Made by a program: the position numbers and the translations under genes
From: Ophiura sarsii
Taxonomy: Eukaryota; Echinodermata; Ophiuroidea; Amphilepidida; Ophiuridae
DNA length: 64,000 nucleotides
NCBI GenBank assembly: GCA_035610835.1
Contig: CM069449.1
Span: 9,753,855-9,817,854, forward strand
Direction of reading: 5' to 3'
In this document: piece after piece, positions 57,733-64,000 of the stretch
Numbering within the stretch: position 1 is the first letter of the stretch
Layout of the letters: the number at the start of each line of letters is the position of its first letter
Notes under the pieces: generated by a model
Database searches by the model: none
The model's input: the letters and a program-made list of their open reading frames with translations, nothing else
Told to the model about the DNA's origin: nothing

Positions 57733-57897
57733 TAGGGTCAGAAGTTTGTCAGATTCTTGCAAAGGATTTGGCAAGAATCTATGGTTTCTCCTCCATTCAA
57801 AAAGTGTGTTAGACAGATTATCTACGAGAATCAACTTGGATTCTTGCAACTTTATGCGAGAATGGATTCTCAGATTCTCCTCGAATTTCTGACCCTG
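57733..57897. mobile_element. TIR element family E, short copy
   Basis: It starts TAGGGTCAGAAGTTTGTCAG and ends with the complement of CAGGGTCAGAAATTCGAGGA, with 'GAGAATC' / 'GATTCT' repeats inside. It is a deletion derivative of the 38207-39195 type. Confidence 0.8.
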
Positions 57898-58422
57898 GTG
57901 AAGCTGAGCTTATGTGATGCACACCACAGATGTCTGTATGATCATTGTGAAGTTAGTGAATCCATAACACTGTAATTGTGATGCAGTTACAAGTAAATCC
58001 ATGGTTATTAATCAGCCCTAGATAATGTACATTCTTATATAGTGGGTGTGGTTTGGGATGTCAGCAGGCAATTTGATTGGTTTTTAGCTGATTTTCAGCT
58101 GATACGCCCATTACATTATGAGACAATGGTGTATAGTCTGGGGCAGGGTTTAATTCATTCAAATAATAATACCTTCAGTGCGTATGATCATCGCATTAGC
58201 GTGCCCTACAGAAAGTCGCCGGCGTATGCATTGTGCGTGTAATGCAGCGTTGCCATGTGCTAAAGAATGTGATTAATTTGAAGCAGGAAGTTGGTAAACA
58301 GCTCGCTGGATTCGCCCATTTTATAAGGTGGAAATTTGTTGTTGTTTGATTAAAATCAATCTAACAAACTGTGTTATTTTATGATAAAAGATCAAAATAA
58401 CCAATAAACTAAATAAGAATGA

Positions 58423-58575
58423 GAATAAAATATAGTTCTTAGCTGTTTTGCTATATACGATGGTCTTATAATGTATAGGCTGTACCATATTTGTGTAGTC
58501 GTGTATGGCCGACTGCAGCAACCTTACACGACTCCATCGTATATAGCAAAACAGCTAAGAACTATATTTTATTCT
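58423..58575. mobile_element. fold-back with perfect 41-bp arms
   Basis: The left arm GAATAAAATATAGTTCTTAG .. CTATATACGATGG is exactly inverted at 58534-58575, with a ~70-bp loop containing 'GTGTAGTCGTGTATGG'. It ends about 28 bp from the exon 1 donor of ASCC2. Confidence 0.85.
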
Positions 58576-58603
58576 CTAAAATCATTGGATCTATATATCA
58601 TAC

Positions 58604-58762
58604 CTGACTCCAGAACTTTTGATGTGTCTGTTTCAGAAGCCAATGTAGATCCTCTTCTATGTAACTCAGTCTCTCAGACCACTCTTCTAATGACGCTTCA
58701 TCTCCATCTGTAGGGGGCGCTTGATATCGCATGAAATTCACATCCTCCTTCCAGTATGGATC
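58604..58762 (-). CDS. ASCC2: ASCC2 first visible coding exon (numbered exon 1 here)
   Basis: A 159-nt exon in phase 0-0, acceptor AAAATCACAG and donor AGTCAG|GTATGA. The donor may be off by one base. It encodes DPYWKEDVNFMRYQA, PPTDGDEASLEEWSE and RLSYIEEDLHWLLKQ, ending HQKFWSQ. Vertebrate ASCC2 has 'YFVLYKPPPKDNIPALVEEYLERATFVANDLDWLLALPHDKFWCQ' here. About 28 residues (the 'MPALPLDQ..' part) should precede it and are not seen. The open frame upstream in the same register belongs partly to a transposable element and does not resemble ASCC2. Confidence 0.93.
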
Positions 58763-58887
58763 CTGTGATTTTAAAGATAAAGTAAGATATTTAGTCCGGA
58801 TAGCGCCCTCAATGTAATTTGATACACTTGATGAGATAATTGCAGCATTGACCTCTGTTTGACCTTGTTTTGGACAATTGTACTCGT

Positions 58888-61800
58888 GGGCAGTTCCGTA
58901 ATTAGGTAACCCAAATTGAAGAAATTGAAAAAATTGAAAATCGTCGATATAACCTAATTTATGTATCATATCAAAGGTTATGGGTTGTAGTTTCATGATA
59001 TAATTTGGAATTTGATCTAACATTCTTGGTTTGGCTGATTTTGAGGTTGTCGCGGACGTACAGGGCATTTTTTAGTAGAAATCGCACCATGGAAGTGCAA
59101 TTATTTCCATGAATGAACTAAGGCAAGTATTACAAATTGATACAATCAATACAACAATGAACATGTGTTATGTATCATATGGCTCATTCCATGAAGTTGG
59201 GGCATATTATGTGACATCCAAGTGAAATTTTCAAAATGGATATTTTCCAACTCTTTCTTCTTTTTTAGGTTCTACATTTACCAAAGTCCAATGTAGAACC
59301 TTTTTTTTTAAATGTAATATTTGGTGTAAAATAACCGCACATGTTCAACAGTTGGATGACATTTCCAAAATTCCTGATGCTACATGGACACCATTTCCCA
59401 TTTCCATATCATTTTCTAATAAATTAGCTTAAGATGTGGGCCAAGTTTCTATACCTTAATTAACTACTTGGAACCACAAATACATGAAAAGAAACCAGAT
59501 TTGTCTAGGTTGAACATAACTTAACGAACAAGACATCGTAGATTAACTGTTTTATGTAAAAACTCATTGAAAAGTGACTCTTTATTTTGCAATTTGTATA
59601 ATGAATTTAAATAAAGTACATATCAATATTTGTTTGATGTAAAGTACTCTATAAACCATGCACATTGATTACATTATAGTCATAAAGTAAGTATATGAAG
59701 TATTATTTACCTGTATAATGTTTTAAAATGCACTACCGATGCTACATGGACACCGCGTCTTGTAACATTGTTAATAATAAGACTATTCATACTGTTACAA
59801 TTATTTGAGTGTGAATGGTTTGTCTACTTGTTCATCATATCAAGTAGATACACAGAGTGAATTGCTTGAAATTTATCTAAACACTGTTCATGTAAAATTT
59901 ACCTTTTCTGTGTACTTAAGTATTACGATGCTACATGGACACCGTGCCCTAAAATATTTGGAACAGCTTGAACAGGTGCATCTTTTTCAGATCAATAGAG
60001 AGGATGTACTATGATGTTAACTTTTTATGTTATAAGCACACGATAAAATTAATAACATGGATTGTAAAACTACAAATTACACAAAAAGATAACCTGCCAT
60101 GAAGCATAAAACATAATTACCTATGATACACATACACCATTTCTTACAATTACACAATAACAATACACCATTGATCAAAGAAACTTAAGATGTCCACTGA
60201 AACAAACTTCATGCAGTGTTGTTCTTAAAGTACCCTTTGTGATCTTAGTCTCTTTGCTCATTTCGGATTGAATCATCCTCTATTATTGATAAAGATGATT
60301 GAAAAGTTTGATCACTTAAAAAGTCAGTTTAATTTAATTGCCATGATGGATTTCTTTGGAAAGGTACTAGTTTTTGAAAATGATGGGTTCCTTGTCTTCA
60401 TCTCAATAAATTCCAGGACGATAGAACTGTCTTCTGAATTAATGTCAAGAACCTGCAAAGCAAAACAAAATAAACCCTATGGCTTAGTATCTTCATGGAA
60501 CATTGTGTATTGATATTGGAGTAGATTATTTATTCATGTTGCACTTGTTGTGTTGCAGGAAAATATTTATATTAAAATTATGCTGGAGTATTTTATTTAT
60601 AATTCATTTAACATGAAAAAGAATAGCAAAGGATAGAGAACTTAAATGATTTACAATTATTTGTTTTATTTAAAGTAAATAAAACTAAAATTTAAGGGAA
60701 TGTATAAATTGTGAATTCAGTGAAATGCTAATGGAAATGGTGTCCATGTAGCATTGTGTATTAATATATTTCATTAGATATACATCTCTCATAATATGCC
60801 TTTTTTCTGTAAAGTGTAGTAAAATGTAGGCAATGTTTTGAATGTTTTGGGTGATGGATAATTTTGAATGGGGTAATTGTTTTAGTCTAATTAGGCAAAT
60901 TTTATGAAATGCTACATGGACATGGTGTCCATGTAGCATCGTATTGGTAAGCTATATTATTAGCATTAAAAGAGCAAAAACTAATTCATTATTAACTTCA
61001 AAGTTTATTAATGATGTGATTCTACAAAAAAATTACAATTTCAACGAACTATAACGATACCCAATGCAAAATATTGCCCATGCTATGCCCGATGCTACAT
61101 GGACGCCAACTTATTATGGCGTCCGTGACTCAAAATTAATATCATAACATGAAAAGAAATTCTGATTCAGTGTTTCCCTTTCAATAAAAATGCATTAATA
61201 AATACAGACATACAAGCAACATTAAGAAATAATTACAATCGCACTTACCATTCACAAAACTATCCAATGTTTACATTTTGATGCTACATAAAAGTCCCGA
61301 TGCTACAACTGGACATCAGCGACTGAAACCTTGATAAAACTAGCTCACATGTGGCAAATTCCAAACAAACCTGATAGCTATTGACCTCTATCCTTACACA
61401 AGAAATATGGAATGTTTTATTTATCTCCAGGGGGGGATTCCCACAAATTGCATAGGATGTTTATCACGATGCTACATTTTATGGTTAGGACACCATGCAC
61501 ACGGCACGGTATACTTTTTCATGAATATATGGAATGGTCTTCATGAAATTTATTCTCATTTGCAATAGTTTTCAATTAATAAATGCTCTTAATTTTGGAA
61601 AATAATTTTAAAATGTAGGATAGAGAACTACCCCCATTCAGCAATGAAAACTCCCGATGCTACACGTGTATATTTTGTGGACACCGTGCGTAGCATCGGA
61701 AAGGCAATTTTCATGTTGCTTGGGTGAAAAATCAGTCCAGCGTGACGAGGTGTTTTGGTCAGTAAACTATGAATACATGTATCTTTTATTAATCAAAGCG

Positions 61801-62782
61801 ATTTCCAAGCAATTCTATGATAGTTTTGCTTACATAAAACTCATATTAATTGTTGTGTTTTCCATGTCACGTTTTTTAGCAAAAATGGTCTTGGACACCA
61901 CCTCATTTTTTAATTTTTTTTTCTTCAAGGAAGGGTTGATTTTTTTTCTTCTTTTCATGGCTCAATACTATAACCTAGTACTGTTTTTGGACACTAAAAA
62001 AAATTGATATACACAAAGAGTAAAACAGTTTATAAGCTGCCTAAAGTACCAAATTCTGCAATTTTAACAAATGCCCCAACTTCATGGAATGAGCCATATA
62101 AAAAAGTTACTTAAAATGACCAAAATATTTAAGAATTATGCTTTTTGGATTAAATTTGGTACCTTCTGTTGCGGACGTACACTTCCCAAAAGCTGCTACT
62201 TTTAACCACTCTGTTCAATACTTTGGTAATGTTGGAAACCAATGAAGTAAGTATTTTTCTAAAGCTGATGATTCATACTTAATGTTTAAAACTTATTTTG
62301 TTCTGTATCTGTTTACATGTTTAATACATAGTCTTTTGTTAGTGTCGCGGACGTACATCTGTGAATTATTTCAGAGATGTACGTCCGCAACACTAATATG
62401 TACGTCCGCGACGGATAAACATCAGTCAATTTTAACTTAAAGATAAAGGTTCTGATAATTTTCTCTGTTTGTTTTCTTTAGGTTTGTCCCTCTTACAAAC
62501 AAAACAATATTAGTTTTCATTACAGACCTGAACACTTCAGAGAACTTTTGATAGGAATACAGGTTTACTGAAAAAATCACTTTCTCTGCGTACGTCCGCG
62601 ACGGAGGGTTTTCACGCCATATCCCATTAACCGAAAATGGTACAGCAAAGGAATTTTCAGGTTTTATACTCCTACTAGAGATACTTGAAACCCAGGTGTT
62701 AATAATCAAGCAACTGGTATAGTTTAGATTTTGCAAGCCCTCAAAGTGTCTGAAATGTACGTCCGTAACTACGGAACTGCCC
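58888..62782. mobile_element. large TIR element with TCGT target duplication and repeated TACGTCCGCGAC motif
   Basis: The ends GGGCAGTTCCGTAATTA and the complement of GGGCAGTTCCGTAGTTA are flanked by TCGT (58884-58887 and 62783-62786). At least seven copies of TACGTCCGCGAC or a one-base variant occur in both directions. They lie near 59050, 62169, 62344, 62379, 62400, 62589 and 62758. A second element (59180-62096) is inserted in it, leaving about 980 bp of its own sequence. The 4-bp duplication is unusual (Academ, Sola and a few others make 4-bp duplications). No transposase is present. Confidence 0.8.
59180..62096. mobile_element. nested 2.9-kb TIR element with repeated CGATGCTACATGGACACC motif
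   Basis: The inverted ends TGGCTCATTCCATGAAGTTG (then GGGCAT) are exact over about 26 bp and are flanked by TA (59178-59179 and 62097-62098), although the terminal TAT/ATA makes the exact border ambiguous. At least ten full or partial copies of CGATGCTACATGGACACC occur in both directions. They lie near 59388, 59738, 59928, 60740, 60909, 60930, 61090, 61278-61310, 61468 and 61656-61700. No long ORF is present. Confidence 0.8.
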
Positions 62783-63216
62783 TCGTTTTAAAGACCCCAT
62801 TAGCCTTTGTTCCACTATTGTACTGGTTAAATAATCCGCTTAATCCTATTGAAAACGAGTATTCAAAACAAGTAGCAAAATGAGTACTAAATGCCCCAAT
62901 CGGGTGCATAACAGCTGGTGTGCGGCAACAAGTAATGGGATGATATGGATGATAGGGTACAGTGTTGCCGGTGAATGCTTTGTGGACAACCTATGGCTAC
63001 CCCCCCTCACAGTGTCTTCCGGTCCGGCTCTTCCACGCATATTTTCCACATTTTCCCTGGGATTAGGGCCGATTTTATATAATTAATATTTCATTTTCAG
63101 TAGCATTTATGGAGCTGAAAATGTATCTAGGATGTAATAACAGATAGCACATGCATTACCTAGGTACATTATAAGTTAATTTTCCAGTTTTAGAAATTCC
63201 AAAACCAGAAACGAAA

Positions 63217-63905
63217 ATTGGCGATGTAGACTCATATATAATGCTTTCATTCCATATTGCTCTCATACAGAGAGCTTGGATTCAGAGTTACATTCCATGG
63301 AACTTCAATACATGTACAATTAGCTACGAAATGAAGCATAGACAGTCCACATCGTAGATTTATTGAAGCAGGAATAGGGCGATCGAAATTCAAGCCAGTA
63401 TTTCTTGGAAATAGAAACAGGTTGAGATATTAAACCAACTTACCAAGGCATACCTATATATTACTTGAACATTAAACATGATATCTGAAACAAAAGTTTG
63501 ACTAATTTTATTCAGAAAAGGTAAAAAATATTGATGAAAATCTCCGAACGTGGACTCGCATGTTTTCATTCCATAGCTCTCATACAGAGAGCTAGGATTC
63601 AGAGCTCATGTACAATATTAATTAATACTAATACTCTTAGTATAGCTACGAAATGAAGCATCGTCCATAGACAGTCCACGTCGCCGATTTACTGTTGCGG
63701 GAATAGGACGGCCAAAATTCAAGCCATTTTATTTCTTGGAAATAGTTGCAGGTTGAGATATTTAACCATAAACAAAGCAAAAGTTTTACTAATTTTATTC
63801 AGAAAAGTTGCAAAATATTGATGATTATATTCGACCATCCGCGATGTCAACTCATATATATACTTTCATTCCATAGCTCTCCCACAGAGAGCTACGACTA
63901 GTACT
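63217..63905 (+). repeat. degenerate ~320-bp tandem repeat, 2-3 units
   Basis: Units begin near 63217, 63548 and 63838 and share 'TTTCATTCCATAGCTCTC', 'ACAGAGAGCTA(G/C)GA', 'AGCTACGAAATGAAGCAT', 'AGACAGTCCAC' and 'CAGGTTGAGATATT'. Within each unit 'GCGATGT.GACTC' and 'GACAGTCCAC.TCG' face each other, so each unit can fold back. Confidence 0.75.
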
Positions 63906-63943
63906 AGTAGTAACTATTAGTAAATTAATTAGGCTAAGTAATA

Positions 63944-64000
63944 CTACCGTAAAACGGGGTGAATAGGGACATGGGGGTGAATAGGGACAAAAATGGGAAA
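63944..64000 (+). repeat. start of a further repeat, cut by the window end
   Basis: 'ACCGTAAAACGGGGTGAATA' followed by two 'GGGGTGAATAGGGACA' blocks. The start is similar in style to 31706. Confidence 0.45.

Larger units (their letters stand above)
24589..58762 (-). other. ASCC2: ASCC2 gene, coding span (16 exons; N-terminal exon missing)
   Basis: ASCC2 is a subunit of the ASC-1 complex. Through its CUE domain it binds K63-linked ubiquitin chains and brings the helicase ASCC3 to alkylated DNA. It also works with ASCC3 and TRIP4 to split collided ribosomes (the RQT complex; the yeast counterpart is Cue3). Sixteen exons were assembled from splice sites and similarity to vertebrate ASCC2. Every junction keeps phase, and the joined frame is 2184 nt (727 codons plus stop). 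Exons 1-9 form the ASCC3-binding N-terminal region, exons 11-12 the CUE domain, exon 14 an acidic linker and exon 16 the basic C-terminus. The first ~28 residues are not found. The gene spans over 34 kb because its introns are full of transposable elements. 5' and 3' UTR limits are unknown. Confidence 0.95.

Noticed and set aside
58763..59068. Open frame continuing upstream of ASCC2 exon 1, starting MPCTSATTSK
   Set aside because: Its first part lies inside the 58888-62782 element, including one of its repeated motifs. It does not resemble ASCC2, and a phase-compatible acceptor separates it from the real exon.

Overview
The window is animal genomic DNA: AT-rich, intron-containing and dense in repeats. 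It holds one confidently recognised protein-coding gene, ASCC2 (activating signal cointegrator 1 complex subunit 2), on the minus strand. Sixteen coding exons run from 58762 down to the stop codon at 24589. All splice phases agree, and the joined exons give about 727 residues that align end to end with vertebrate ASCC2 (about 757 aa), lacking only the first ~28 residues. That missing N-terminal exon was not found and may lie beyond 64000. The mixture of Tc1/mariner-like, hAT-like, PIF/Harbinger-like and TTAA-flanked miniature elements, plus a non-LTR retrotransposon, suggests a marine invertebrate. An invertebrate deuterostome or a lophotrochozoan is possible, but the sequence I can read does not fix the phylum.

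Layout. 1-24588 lies 3' of ASCC2 and is mostly non-coding. It holds two separate arrays of one 48-bp minisatellite (113-366 and 7200-8075) and a TIR element filled with 20-bp palindromes (1403-1784). It also holds several TA-flanked elements, a degenerate tRNA-Asn between inverted copies of a tRNA-box-bearing repeat (4410-6610), and a 32-bp tandem repeat. A candidate plus-strand gene here encodes a cysteine-rich peptide, with two exons visible (11327-11475 and 13290-13326).

24589-58762 is ASCC2. Its introns hold nearly every transposon class found in the window: a 5'-truncated LINE with target duplication nested in a TIR element, a 2.2-kb hAT-like element, a Tc1 fold-back that still encodes the end of a transposase, and many MITEs. 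A lone plus-strand candidate first exon (33295-33348) lies inside an ASCC2 intron.

58763-64000, 5' of the visible exons, is dominated by a 3.9-kb element (58888-62782, 4-bp target duplication) that contains a second 2.9-kb element (59180-62096). Each carries its own family of repeated short motifs. A degenerate ~300-bp tandem repeat ends the window.

The most unusual observation is inside ASCC2. Two different exons, exon 11 (first half of the CUE ubiquitin-binding domain, 37333-37437) and exon 6 (44994-45131), are each followed downstream by tandem copies of their own 3' tail together with the splice donor and a short piece of intron, but without an acceptor. Exon 11 has eight extra copies (nine donors in 1.15 kb, with a 428-bp higher-order period). 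Exon 6 has two donor-bearing copies plus decayed fragments.
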